Of a stretch of DNA of 64,000 nt, positions 22,656 through 36,200 are shown one piece after another. Under the pieces are notes generated by a model. The model saw nothing but the letters and a program-made list of their open reading frames with translations. It was not told where the DNA came from and did not search any database. This stretch comes from Bigelowiella natans CCMP2755 (taxonomy: Eukaryota; Cercozoa; Chlorarachniophyceae). The stretch spans positions 1 through 64,000 of the forward strand of contig ADNK01001542.1 in assembly GCA_000320545.1 (NCBI GenBank). Reading direction: 5' to 3'. The position numbers and the translations under genes are program-made. Position 1 is the stretch's first letter. Each line of letters starts with the position of its first letter.

Positions 22656-24487
22656 CAGCCAGGGTAATTCCTTTCGCTCTCAAGGGGGATGACGTGTTTG
22701 GTAAGGCAAAAACTGGCCACGGAAAGACGGTAGTACTACTAGTAGTGGCTTATCCCTCGTCGTTCATTAGTAGTAGTAATATTAGTAGTAGTAGTAATAG
22801 TAAATAGTAAATAGTTGGTAGCAGTACCAAGTAGTCGTACTTGTAGTAGCACTTAGTAGTAGTAGCACTAAGTAGTAGTAGCAGTCCAACCAAGAGAATT
22901 GAGAATAGTGGTCAATCTACTTCTCTTACTACATCATTAGAAAATCCTTATAGGAGAACTATTTTATGAGCCACTAAAGGCCACTATATTTGTTACTATA
23001 ATGACTAAACTCAAACAGCGCCAATATGAGCAGTAGTGTGTTTCTTCTTGCAGATCGGATTCTTAATTCCTATGATTGAGAAACTGGTGGCGAAGAAGAG
23101 GACGATGAGGAATGGCAATGGCAGCAACATCCTCGCTCTTATCATATCACCCACAAGAGAGCTTGCATTCCAAATCCATAATGAAGGCAAAACTATGCTG
23201 ACTTTTCACAAAAACCTAAATATCGCGTGTGTCGTTGGAGGGACCTCAAAGAAAAAGGACATGGGTCTTATTACTGGAGGAGGAAGAAGAAGAGGCGGGT
23301 ATTGTGATATACTTGTCGCAACACCAGGAAGGGTACTACTACTTTAACTATCACAGTTTTGCATTCGTAGCAAGCAGCAGCTCATCATATATATTGTTAT
23401 CTTAAGTATCATCATCATTGCAAGTAGTATGAAGATTCCTAACATACACCTTGATGGTATAATAACTACTACTACTACTACTACTACTACTATAGTATTT
23501 GAATGAAGCATGATAGATGAGCTGTGATGATGATGATGATGATGGTGATTATTCTGTCTCTTATATTTGTGGTTATATTACATACAGCTTCTTGACCATA
23601 TCGAGACAACAAGTGGTTTCAAAGCCTCCCTTTCTGCCCTTGAGGTCCTTACTCTAGATGAAGCAGATACTCTCCTCGATATGGGATTTCTAAGAGACAT
23701 GCGTAAGATTGTGGCCTCACTTCCTTCTTCTAGACAAACTTTTCTCTTCTCGGCTACTTCACCTCCAGATTTAAGAAAACTCTGCAAGGAATGGCTGAAG
23801 CCAGGTTTTGCCGTTGTTAGCACTGTTGTTGAATCAGGACCTTCAACAAATGTACAAGTCGAACAAGCGGTAATGTCGGTTACTTTGAATCAACATCTAC
23901 TCATACTCCTCAGAGAAATCTATATGGCAATGGAGCAGGACAAAGAACATTACAAGATTATTGTGTTTTGTACAGCTGCACATGTGGTGGGGTTGTATAG
24001 TGAAATATTCCGGAGGATGAAGCTTCCTATCATCGAGATTCATTCAAGAATGACACAGAAAGCTCGCATCAGAGCAAGCGACAGCTTTAGAGTTTCTTAT
24101 CAGAAAATTCTATTTACATCCGATGTATCTGCAAGAGGCGTGGATTACCCTGATGTTTCGATGGTGATACAGCTCGGCATGACTGATAAGGCAACTTATA
24201 TCCATAGATTAGGTAGGACAGGGAGAATAGGCAAGGCTGGAAAAGGTCTGCTAATCCTGCATGATTTTGAGACTCAAACGGTATTGAAGGAGCTCAAAGA
24301 TTTGCCTCTCAAACGCCTAAGCAGCAGTAGAAGTAATGGTACAAATAGTGATGAAAAGAGAACAATTCAAGTCGCTACTACTGCAGCCGAAAACTCACTT
24401 GCAAGCGCCATGCGGAGTGTGAAACGTGACTATGCTGGTGCTGTAGGGAAGAAGGTTGGAAAAGCATACCAAGCATGGATGGGGTAG
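21185..24487 (+). CDS. DEAD-box ATP-dependent RNA helicase with hydrophobic N-terminal leader
   Basis: Exons 21185-21402, 21600-21742, 21957-22370, 22659-22729, 23054-23332 and 23588-24487 join in phase with GT-AG introns and encode 674 aa. Helicase motifs appear in order: Q-motif region ending KIQARVIPFALKGDD, motif I AKTGHGKT, Ia PTRELAFQ, GG, Ib ATPGR, II DEAD (LTLDEADTLL), III SAT, IV region IIVFC, V SDVSARGVDYPDV and VI YIHRLGRTGRIG. The pattern of AKTGxGKT with a long insert and ARGVD is like MSS116-type helicases, which remodel RNA in organelles. The N-terminal half is RGG/Arg-rich (exons 2-3), with a polyGln run at about 21998-22043. The first exon has a very hydrophobic Pro/Leu stretch that could be a targeting signal. 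The core is certain; use of the first exon is inferred from phase, and the alternative start is the ATG at 21604. Confidence 0.92.
21780..21825. repeat. (CA)n tract in helicase intron
   Basis: A pure CA repeat of about 45 bp lies in the intron between the second and third helicase exons. Confidence 0.9.
22570..22652. repeat. (CA)n followed by (TA)n up to the 3' splice site
   Basis: A CA array runs into a TA array that ends only a few bases before the acceptor TTATACAG of the motif I exon of the helicase gene. Branch point and pyrimidine tract must be either within or replaced by the repeat. Confidence 0.85.
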
Positions 24488-26200
24488 TATAAAGAAGAAG
24501 AAGAAGAAGAAGAAGAAGAAGAAGATGTTTTATGGTGCTCACGCTGATATTATTTATTCCTCAAATAATTCGATGAAAACTAGTACGATACCTATTCTAT
24601 TTGAGGTCATCATCATATCCATAGTGTCATAAATATGTGTTGGTACGTGGTGTGGATATACTTATGTATATTGTTTTTGTATAATACCACCTTTATATGT
24701 TGCTATTATATGATATTATTTATTGTTGGGATATCATATTCATTTACTTGTCTTTGATTTCAAATATTGCTGCAATGTATTTAATTCTTGCTCTTTGCTG
24801 TTGTCTCCGTCTGGATGTTGCTGCAACAATAATAAAGGTATTACAACTCACATCGACGTAAATTGCGTTGGGATGGGCAAAAGCTGGTAGATATGGCCAA
24901 TCAGTGGGCTGCTGTTGTTGGAGCTCCAAATACACCAGCTATTAAGAAAAAAGTACTTGGTAAGATGAATCTCAAAGGTCCCCGTGGATATCCACGAGGT
25001 TTGGTGTTTGACACAAGCTATTAAAGAAAAAGCAGTAGTCGGTAGAATGTCCATGCTGCTTGGTGTTTTAGACAGCTTTTATGTTCTCTCATTTTACATG
25101 AGTTCCTTGTGAAGAACGACGCGTGGAAATATGGCAATGGGGATGCACATGTTACAACGGGCACATATCTAGATGTGTGATTGTTCATGTATTTCATTGA
25201 TTACGAGGTATCTGCGGTGTTTGTCTAGTATTTTAGAGAGACTACCATTTGAATTGTGTAGCTGGACGACGAGTTCGTGTTGTGGTTTCACAAGCAAGTG
25301 GTTGTTCCCGTTGCAATTTGTGCGCAGCTGGCTTAGCTAGCACGACTAAATGGTTTGATAAAACTAGAAAAGCATTCCATTGAACTTCAGCAAGCACTGT
25401 GCAACCAGCCATTGTGTGGGCATCACACATGCTAGCTAGCATGCACTAATCATAATTATCTGAAGGCAGGTAAAACCTGCTAGCACATTGCAATAAGCTA
25501 TTCAAAAAAATTGATCTGAATGCACGCACTAGTTATAGCAAGCTAGATAGCTAGACGGCTAAATGGATGAAAAGTGAACAAAATTGCAACAATGATGACA
25601 GATTCGACGAGATGTAACACAATTGCACAACATTGCTAGATTGTAGCACTGTGCTAGATTGCTGCATTTCCATTTATTTCTCATTTTCCTCAGTCACTAC
25701 ATGACGCAAACTAGCAAATTGCGCATGTAAATGCACTCGCAAGCCCCATCTCAAGCTACATACTGGCACATGTGATGTAAGACTGTGCATACACACATTT
25801 TCGCTTGCTCATTTCAAAAAATTCAAAAAAATTAATATGTCTGTAGAATTTTTTTAATTTCAGATTTTTGGCATAGTTTGTGAGGATTGAATACATGCCT
25901 TGGGCGCAGGAAATCAGGGCCAGCGACAAAGTTCCGAAGATTAAGCAAGTTGAACCTAAAAACGACTTGTTTTGTGATCATTAGGTGGCAAATTTGCTTC
26001 AAGAATGATTACCTTATTTTCACTCGATGCTTTAATAAAACCTTTGAATCACTTCCAGAAACTGTTGGTTTGTGAATAATTTGTCCACCTGTATCCTAAA
26101 TCATTTTAGCCCGTACTTTAGCCCGTACTTAAATGCTCATAGTTTTTTGATTAACGTAAGAAAGAATAGAATTTTTCTACCTTTCCATCAACGAGAACGA
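24488..26200. other. spacer with repeat block C
   Basis: After the helicase stop there is (GAA)n (about 24492-24523), then AT-rich sequence. From about 25040 to 25800 the composition changes to TGCA/CTAGC-rich words such as CATGCTAGCTAGCATGCAC near 25428, like the other repeat blocks. No gene is recognised. Open frames of 60-70 codons show no family features. Confidence 0.5.
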
Positions 26201-26259
26201 ATATATTCTCTGTTAATCCGTCTTTATGACGGTTTTGTGACATGTGCCGTAACTTATTG

Positions 26260-28155
26260 TCAGATTTAAGTTGGTCAACTCCGTTCTCGGCAATAGCCTC
26301 TTCAGCGAGAATAATTATGTCTCCGTCGATGATTAACTCACCTAATGTATAGGAAACATCATATCCCTATATCCCTATTGCCCTATTGCTATGAATTAGC
26401 TGGTAAAATTTTAGACTGTTGTGACATTTACCATCGAGCAAAATCTTAAATGAGACCCTTTCTGGCCTTCTTGTTGTCAAAAATACCTCGGGATTATCGA
26501 AAACGCGAACTGAGAAACATAATTTGGTAAATATTAATTGTCGGATATACCACACGCAATCTCATAGTGAAATTGATTCTTTGAGTCTCATCGGAGTCAT
26601 TTAGAAACCGCTCGTTGGCATCATACCTAAGATGCAATCAGGTTCTATTCTTCTCATCTAACGTGATCGAAAATTATATCACTTGATCTTGCTTAGAATA
26701 TTGAGCTTTTGGAGTTTTTGGTAGCTCATGTCGACAATATTTCCTTCAATCTATAGAATGTGTAGGTATTGTAAATTTTTAGATACACTTTGAAATCTGC
26801 ACATGACCCTGTAAACGTTTATCGATCGATGGTATCGAATAGATGAATGATCATAAGGACCTGTTGAAAAAGGATTAGTTACATTTGTGATCAAGGGCAG
26901 TGATGTCATGATACCCTGCCAGGTTTCGAAGAAACCTCGCATGGAGTCCCTATAAAAACTTTAATTATCAAAAAAAGATTCATCAACTAGAAAGGAAGGA
27001 CACCTACCCCTTTCTCTCCTCTTTAGTACTGAGTGTCAATCGTCGAAATATTTTAGTAAGTTCTTTATGCTGCCGAGTGGATTGGAAAAAATGAAACATT
27101 GTTGACCATTCGAATTAATGTTTTGTTAAAGCAGGAAAACCTGATCAATTTTTAACCTTACAGCCCCCTTGACCCTTTTGTTTAAAAATTTGATAATCTG
27201 CAATGGTTTGAAAAATATTCAGTGACGAACGTAATAGACCTACGGCTTTATGGGTTACAACAGGTGTCATACTTGCAAGTTCTCTTCGAGCACCATTTTT
27301 GCTAATTGAGCTCTTTCAAATTAGGAACACATTGTTAATTACAAAAGCAAATAGCATAGAATTCGATTTTGTAGAACTAATGATATATAAAATATAAAAC
27401 CCAACAGTTTAACTGAATTTTAAATGCAACATAAAATCAGTTTTGCATGGGATGTATACAGCCATAATCTAATGTTGAGTCTTCCAACCTGTGGTGAATA
27501 TCTCTAAGCCTGAAGAATAGTTCAGGAGGTTTCAACACGTCTACCAAAGACGAAGAAGAATAGTTTCCCATCAAAACTGCATTCCCTCCCTTGCTTGCTT
27601 TTATGGAAGTCAATTTTGGATTATAATTGAAAGAAGCAACTTCTTCTTCAGCATGATCAAAGTCAAATTGAATGCCTGTCCGGGTGAAAATATCACGTAG
27701 AATGAGTTTCAAACGTAAAAGTATAAATGAAAATTTATTGATACAGGTGTTGATGTCTTTGTGCGCCAATTGTCTGGAAACAAATGCATTCATTGTTAGA
27801 AAAATTAGAAACCAACGGCGGGAACGATCAAGCTAATTATACCTTATGAATCTTCGACAAAACTCGAAATGATCCACCATTGTACTATCTCCACTCTAAC
27901 CATAATGATCGGTGTCATACGGGTACAAAATCGAAGACTTTCTCCCTAGTTTGTACAATACTGGTAACTACGTACCTCCAATGCACTCTTTCGATCTTCT
28001 TCTAGTTGTTTTAGAATGAAACCCTTTGTACGTTCGAAAGCCCACTTAGGATGGTATGTATTCATTAATCTATCAAAAAGAAGCATTTAACCCAGTTCTC
28101 CTCAGTATCAGGATCGTTCACGATGCTCGTATACCTAAAAAATATTGGCAAAAAA

Positions 28156-28203
<48 letters not shown>

Positions 28204-28505
28204 TATGTAGTTGAGAGCCCATACCTCGGATTTGAGAGTGTAAACCATAACTATTTTTGTAAGAAGATGAAGTTGAGATCTCCCATGATTCAAATTTATC
28301 AGCCATTTAATATTTTATTCTACCTGGATACAGTCACTCCGTGAAATTCGTTTGATCTGCGGTAGAATAGAATGGATTTAAATTTTGTAAATGAATCAAA
28401 TTTGTCATGACTACAGTGTTACATTTGCATGGGATGGTGGCTTAGATGGATTTATTCCTGCAAAAGTAAGAGATTGACAATCTCAATAATAACAAAAGTG
28501 AAACG

Positions 28506-28540
<35 letters not shown>

Positions 28541-31500
28541 CTACTCATACCTCCAAACTAACATATCAAACCTGGCATTGCATTTTGATTCAAAATCGGG
28601 AGCTGTTCGTGTTGCTGTACATGTCTCGCCTGATTCTTCTCTCGAACGACAAAGTCCTCATACCTTCAACGTATTGAAGAAATAGATATCAAAATTAATG
28701 AAAATTTCTAGCTATGTTTCTTGGTTGATTATGTTGCCTCGGAGTCCAAGATATGCATTCGACATTGTGCCAAATTGGAAGTTCTTGATCAGCCTTTAGT
28801 ATCATTTGTAAAGCATGAGAGACATTCCAGCTTGGATGGATAGATTTACCATAAAAAGATCCAATCTTAAGTTCATATACACATCAGGTATCTCCCTCCA
28901 TCTGGTGCGAAGCAACTTTACGGACATACTTTCATTGATGGTGATACCGAGAATAATATACCGTTGCGGCTTAGAAGCTAACAGAATCCACGGATTGCTA
29001 TTAGTTTTATGATCACTTTCTTCACAATATAGTGTCTCCTCAAATCTGTAGTGTTGTAAACCAAGAATAAAAAGTTGAAGGAGTTGCAAATATTAGTTTT
29101 TTGCAAACAGTGTTTTCTAACGTTATTCCTCCGCTTAAATCGGTAATGTAATCTTTTAGCTCATGACGCAAGGTAAGTGCCCAAGTCATAATACCTTAAG
29201 AGAGAAATGTTTCAAATTTCGATGTTGTGTTTTGTTTAGCTTTTCTATTAGTTTAACTTGTTTCTTGTATCTTGTGAGTTATCGTAGGTGCCAGGGTGTC
29301 CAAATAAGGTACTAAAAAACGATGAACCTGATAGAATATATATCATAAATAACTGAAGCTAGTCTCACGAGTTGTATCGCCTCGTCCTACTGCTCTGATC
29401 GGGATCTGCAAGGATACACTATTCCACACGGAGCGCTCCTATGAATATGTATTACGCAGCTATTATAATCACTTTAAGAACAAAGGGTACAGCCAAAGTA
29501 GATCTAGTTACTAGAAGAAATTCTTGGAGAAGTTCCCGATTTTCTTTCGAATAAAGTGATTGAATATATTCTGCAAAAAAACACATGCAAGATTACAGAG
29601 TAATGTGACAATGATATCTGCAAATGCTGTATTACCATTACTATCAAGGTTTTTAGTTTCAAAACTGGAAGATTTATTTTCATCTTCCAACTCTGCGTCT
29701 ATTAGAGTCTTCTCGTTTCTTGTACGTAATGCACGATTAAGTTCCCTTGCTTTTTCGGCCTTTAGGTAACTAGAATTATATACATATAGATATCAAAAAG
29801 GGTGATATTATTCGGATTCGAAATTTTACATTACTCTACAAAAATATAAAACGGAGATTCCTTGTAAGTTGCAACACTTATACCTGTAAAAACATGAATC
29901 TTGTTACTCAATATGTTTATGGTAAATAAAATTTATCATGGTCACCGCGACTGTAATTTCCAAGGCTCTCGTTATCATCGTCATTATTTTTGCTTGTCCC
30001 CCCTTTACGATCAAATTCGCTGTTAAGTTCAAATTAATGATTATCAAATGATCCGTAAAGAAAGTAATATGGCTTTCGATGTGATTTATATGACCTCTCT
30101 TCAACTTCCTGCCTGTGTCGATTCAACCTTTCATGAGTGTAAAATTAAGGCAATGAAGCGACAGATCATCGTTGACTGATACCATGGCAAGAAATTTATC
30201 ACGCGCAATGCTTCCTTGATTGCATGTGGTGATGGGCTTTTCCCTTTCGACTGGGGACTAATATAGAGCTCTGCTAGATGTCTAAAGAAGAGATGTAAGT
30301 GCTTCAACATGTTGTTCCTTGTTTAACATCGAATTCAATCTACATGAAATAAGAATTTAACCTTACGGCGTCGTTTCTTCCCTTGACCATTGTGAGAATA
30401 AGTTTCAAGCATCGATGCGGAACAACCTAATAATAGCAGCCCTCCTATTTGCCATATGTATTGTATGCACTTAGCTCTTAAACATTGCTCACCGATTGCG
30501 TTCCTCTGAGAACATTGTCTAGTTTTTGAATAGAGGTCTGATGAAGATATATAATACGCTGTATGGATCAATATGCAAGATTCATAAAAATATTTAGAGA
30601 TAAACCGAACCTCAGCAATGCAGCGGATGAGTATCTCACCGACCATACACTACAAAAGCATACGCAGATGCTTAAATGTTAAATAGTTATCTGTTAAACT
30701 CTCCTCTACTTGTCGATAGTCTCCTTCTAAAGCATTGTAAAGCAGCTTCGCTATCTGAAAAACAAGAACAAATTTAACTTCCAAAAGGATACTACTTAGA
30801 GGAACAAATAAACGAATCGTCTCCACTAGCATGCTGCGTACCGGCTTAATAGCCTCTATCAACGGTTCGAGAAGCTGCGTCGTCAGCTTAGTCACGAGAC
30901 TTTCAGACATCTGTGATTAACAGTGAATATATTTATAATAGGTTTTTAAAAGTGGGACTTCTATACAAACCCTTTTTATGGAATCCATATGAATCGCCAT
31001 CTTGTCATAGTTTCTAAGTAGGTTTAATAAACATATAATTTGACGAATAAACTTAAAAGATTAAAAGTTATTTTACCTAAGTTTTGCTTCCCTTTCCATT
31101 TCTATGAAGGCATTTCTCTTCAAATAAGATCCACCTATAAAGGAACAAATAAAATAAATAAATATACATAGTTATAACTCTTTAGTGAAAATGTGACCCT
31201 TTTTTTCCGTATTGCCTCTGGTATTTTCCACTATCCAACTGGCATATCATCAAAATATTTAACTTCAATGACACAGTAGTCTAATACTAATGTACATATG
31301 CACCTCAGGCTTTCAAGAGGAGGCTCTGTAGCAAAAGTAAATATTAGATTCCTCTGTTCATAAACCGTTTTGCATTAATCATACTTAGGACTCTTTTTAG
31401 TTTTTGCCACATTGGACCAGAAGATAAAACCGACTGGAACAGCTGGAAAATATGCATGAAAATGGAAACTAATAAAAAAGTATCTTTTACTAACCATCCA

Positions 31501-33210
31501 TGGTAGGGATCCAGGTACTAAGATTTGCAGATTTCGATTGCTTTGATTAGCTCCCTTGGTACTACTGTGATTGCGATTAACTGCTTCTACGTGGTGATTT
31601 AAGACTAGTTGAAGGAACTTGTGAAGCCTTTTAAATGATCAATAAAAAAAGACTTTTACCAAGCATCAGATAAAGAAGAAAAATGATGAAATCTATAAAC
31701 TTATATGGGTACCTTTTCACATGTGTTCTATTATGAGCGTTATAGACTGATTGAACAAAACGTGCGAATAATTTTCCGTCTGCCTCTCCCGCCATTTGTA
31801 GTCGACTACATACAAAATTGAATGTGATACTCAACTGATGTTTTATATTGCAGTACCTCTTTCTAGCCCGATGATTGTTTTTATAGCCAGGTAAGTTAGC
31901 CAAATAGATATGTTTGAATAAATCCGATGGGCACATATGTATTCGAGCAAGAGCCCTCTCTAATATATTACATTGAAATCTAGCATACGAGTAATTATGA
32001 TTATATCTATGCGATAAGAACATTTTTAAAATATTTGGCTTACCGTGTAGATTCGGACTTTGATTGTAATTTCTGAGTCGGTTGTTGAGTTTTGGTGTCA
32101 TCTTGAGTGAAAAGGCTGCAAAATGGAAAGCAGAAAAGGACGCTAATCCAGCTAGAGTTATCTTGCTGAACGATAAGGTTACTCTCTGGTTCAGGATCAC
32201 ATGGTATTCCGTTCCTACTAACTGTAATGGGCTGATGGCTTACGATTTGGACTCGTCGAAGAGACTCCTGATATTAAGAATGTTGATTAATCGTCCAATT
32301 ATTGCCATCACATCATCAAATTAAATGGTTCTAGTACAAAACCTTTTATGCATGGAAATCTAAGTTTACTATCGTACCTTTTTATTAATCTTGTGATGTT
32401 TGGCAATGCGCTCAATCAAGGCTGAACGAACTAATGAACTAATCCAAGAGTATCTGACGGAAACGATGAAATGAATTATCTCAATATAGGAAAAGATTAT
32501 TTGTTACCTGTCCAATGCATCTGAGTATTTCTGCATCAAACTTTCGTATATTAAGCACTAAAATATTATTGAAAATGTTTTTCCAGTATGAAAATCCATT
32601 TGAGTAATTTACTTGATCCTGGATCTGAATGCGGAGGAATCTAGTCCTTTCACTATTTTCAATACTGGAAATATATTGGTACATTTGAACGTCCGTTTCA
32701 TGATATATCAGTTTTAATAGATGACAAAATCACCTTTCGTGAAGTCTCTGCTTAGCAGTGAACAGGTGTTGCTGATGTGAAAGCTTCCCTGGATCAACTA
32801 AAATCTGGCCTTTTATTTTCTCCAGGGATGTCTTTTCTATTTTATCTTTGCGCAGTTTACCTTTTTCTTTTGAATCATTGAATACCTAGAACGAATAACT
32901 AATGTGACTTTCCATATCGTAGTTACTGGTAAGAGAACCTTGTTTCCTTCTTCATATTCCCTAATTTAATAACATGGCAATATTTATTTTCAAAAATAGC
33001 TGAGGGTTGTCTAAAATTGGAGGGGGAAAACATTCTGCTGTATTTCTTCGTTTATATTTTTTCTGAAAGCTTAGAAAATTGTACATGATACGTCCAAACT
33101 CTAAGTTTATACTTACTGTGACTGATGTTCTAGAATCTGTGGATCGAATGCTGGAATACACTAATGAGTTCGGAAGTAAGAGCACAAAACGATAGTAATA
33201 AAACATCCTC
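26260..33210 (-). CDS. unidentified many-exon coding region, likely C-terminal part of the RCC1 protein
   Basis: Many small minus-strand exons with plausible splice sites follow the RCC1 segment without a clear gene break. Clear coding pieces include VFNDSKEKGKLRKDKIEK (about 32730-32890), ILNIRKFDAEILRCIGQ (about 32510), SLVRSALIERIAKHHKI (about 32400), a 75-codon frame at about 32045-32271, GEADGKLFARFVQSVYNAHN (about 31750), LLYNALEGDYRQVEESLTD (about 30700), a 118-codon frame ending at 27437, SVRVFDNPEVFLTTRRPERV (about 26480) and GELIIDGDIIILAEEAIAEN (about 26300). I do not recognise a domain. Introns are short and nearly free of trinucleotide tracts; only (AT)n at 28158-28203 and (CA)n at 28506-28540 stand out. 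It may be one gene with the RCC1 part or a separate one. Confidence 0.45.
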
Positions 33211-33239
33211 AAAGCCTTCAGGTTCTTTAATGTATTTAT

Positions 33240-36200
33240 AAGCTTCCTACCTTGGGTTCGACTTGTGCAAGATTTCCTTTTGCATCTCCGAAGCCGAGTC
33301 TACCTTCAGCCATATGGCCCCAAGCGTACACCTTCAATATATGGTAATGATCATTTTCTTGCAAGTAGTGTATATTAAAAAAAATTGTTTGAAAAAGTAA
33401 CAAATTTATGAATATTTACGTGTCCTGTTATGTAGGAGGCCGCTATTGAGTGTGTTCCATGGCAGCACACTATATCATGCCAGGAACAAATAATTCAGGA
33501 GCTGTCCAGCAGTGGTTTGTGCTCTTTTACCATGAGTAATGACGGCATCCGACAGTGAGGGGATTACTACTGGAGAATAAACCTTTTGCGACAGGGAACG
33601 GGGTTAATATTCATAATTGTTGGCTCTTGCAGATGGTAATTGTTCACCATTTCTCCCAATTTGTGATTTATTTCTGTAATTGTAGAGGGTGTAGAGTCTT
33701 CAATATCTGAAACAAAGGCTTCACTCAAACACTTAAAGAGTTAAAAAAGCCTTCCATATGTCTATAAGCAGGAATCCGAACAATGAAAATTTCAAACCAA
33801 GATCATGATTGCCCCCATTATCCGTGGCAGAAGTAGTTTCTTCTTTCTCAATGAATTGCTTAAAAGTAGTCACATTTCCTATTCCGAGACAACCAAACCT
33901 AAATTTGCAGCAGAAGGCTTTAATATCTAGTCTTTAAATGCAAAGTGTCTTAGTTTCTTAACTTTGAGCTCCCGAAAGAAATCACCTTATAAAAAAGGGA
34001 AGTAAGTCCGTGAAATCTTTTGATGACATTTAATGTTTTTCTTCATATACCTTTGGATTCTCTTCGTTGATGGAGACTAATACTAAGGAGTGCCTACGTA
34101 TTGATTGCTAAGGGATAACCATCCTTCTAAATTGCATGATGGTTTCAAAAATAAACATTCAATTAGAAAAATAAACCTGTCTGCGATAGAGAGTGAATGA
34201 AATTGAGTGGTTATTCTTCTTAATTTTCTTTTCCTGTAGCTGGACATGTGGAATACTGATTCTATAGAAACCGTCCCCGGTATAATTTGATGCGGGGTTG
34301 GTACCTGTAAATTTGCACAGTGAAGAACTGACAGTAATTTATACAGAAATCCATTTACCGCAGTTCTCCATACGCCGCAAACTAATCCCCAACCCCAAAG
34401 TTCTTGACTATTTTTAAAATCAGCATTCGGAGTAACTTTGAATGTCATATAAAATACTAAGTTTTATTGCAACTTATTCCTGTTTTTCTTGTCCACAATT
34501 ACTGCCATAGAGCAACTAAAAAGTAAAACGGTTTAGATTTATTACGGTAATCGAACAAGCGCTCCTATTAATTACCAAGGGCCTGCTACCAAAGTTGATA
34601 CCAACAGTTCCGACGTAGTATCATTTGTACTAACATTGCTGGAGGAGTCTTGAATCTTTCTACTGTTACCCCGAATCCAAGTCTTAACCTTCATTGATGC
34701 TTGAGTAAAAACATATTGCGCACTACGTTCGACTTTAGTCACGCAACCTTTGTTGGGGTGTATCGATTTTCAAAGTCTTCTGTTCCAAGCCTCCCATCCG
34801 TGCCACATCCCATTGCGAAAACACAAGTGTAGAGAGCATTTGTATTCTTGGTGCTTCCTCTTTCATCGCTATTGATTCATATGATTTATATGTAAAATTC
34901 TAACGAAATACCAAGAGACAGCAGTTACCTATGTACTGTGAGGATGAGAGTATGTTCTAATCCGAGAGAAGCCTGCGAATGAAGAAAACTTATTTCTAAA
35001 TTGGTAACACTAGTTCTTGAATTTCAACCTGAAGTCCTAAGTTATAAATCGCATTTTCCATACTGCTATCGAAGTAGCTATCCAAATATATTATCATTGC
35101 CCTATTAGGTCTGTTCAAATTGTTGGCTTACCCTTCGTTCACTCCATCTGGTACTGAATTTACTTTCGCCTTATAAACTGGTTGTATCTTTAGTTCTAGA
35201 AGCTTGGGAGACGCACTTTCAACCACGTTCCTTTATGCAGTCAAATGACGAAGGAACATCAAGATATCAAATAGATTACCTGCCCAGTCCCAGCTGACCA
35301 TTTCTTCCATCTCCCCACATATAAAGACTTGGAAATCTTCCATGAAAAAAGAAATCGTTCCCTTTAGTAATTTACGATTCGGGCTTGATCCATTTGTTTG
35401 AGTACTTCTTCTCATTTTTATTCGGTTGATCTGGAACTGCGCATGAATGTTTTCCACCACCAAAGACGTACATTATATGCGTGCCCTGAGCCATAAAGTT
35501 CAAAAATATGTTTTTGCAAATGCAAGCGAACATAATTTCAAAGCTGATTTGCAAAGTTTTGATCCTATTAATTTGTGTTTTGCCTATTGGATTCATTTCG
35601 CATAAATATAGCAACTCCTACTAGTACCTGGAGAAGCTCTACCAGCTGGGGTCTACCAAGTTTTAAGTTTTATTTTAGGTCATGGAATAAATTCCACATA
35701 AAATAGATATAATTTTGGCTACCTGTTTCGATTTTGCTTGTGATTCAACCCTAGCTGTCCGCAATCATTTAATCTAAAGAAAGCATCTTGTACATTTATT
35801 ATAGTAATGTTTATTTTTTAGCAATACCCCCAAGAATATACGCTTCCATCTGAAGTTGCCACGAGTGAGTGATAATCTCCGCAACCAATCTATGCATTAT
35901 GAGTTGAGTATCAATTGAAAACCACTCTCATCTTGAGTTCTCAATACCTGAGTAACTAAGATTTGGGGTTGTATCTCTTCCGATAACATATATTTGGGAT
36001 CTAAATTTCCTACCAAAAATGTAGTTGAGCACATCAATTCACAAACAATATTTCATGAACTTACCTTGACTTTCAAAATAGACTCTAACAGGAATAGCAG
36101 CTTCGTCGTGAAATCCAGTTCCAATCTTCAAATTATATTGATGCACATTCGACGTGGTAGATTAAAATGATGATAGTTATTTCAAAGGTATTGATGAGTT

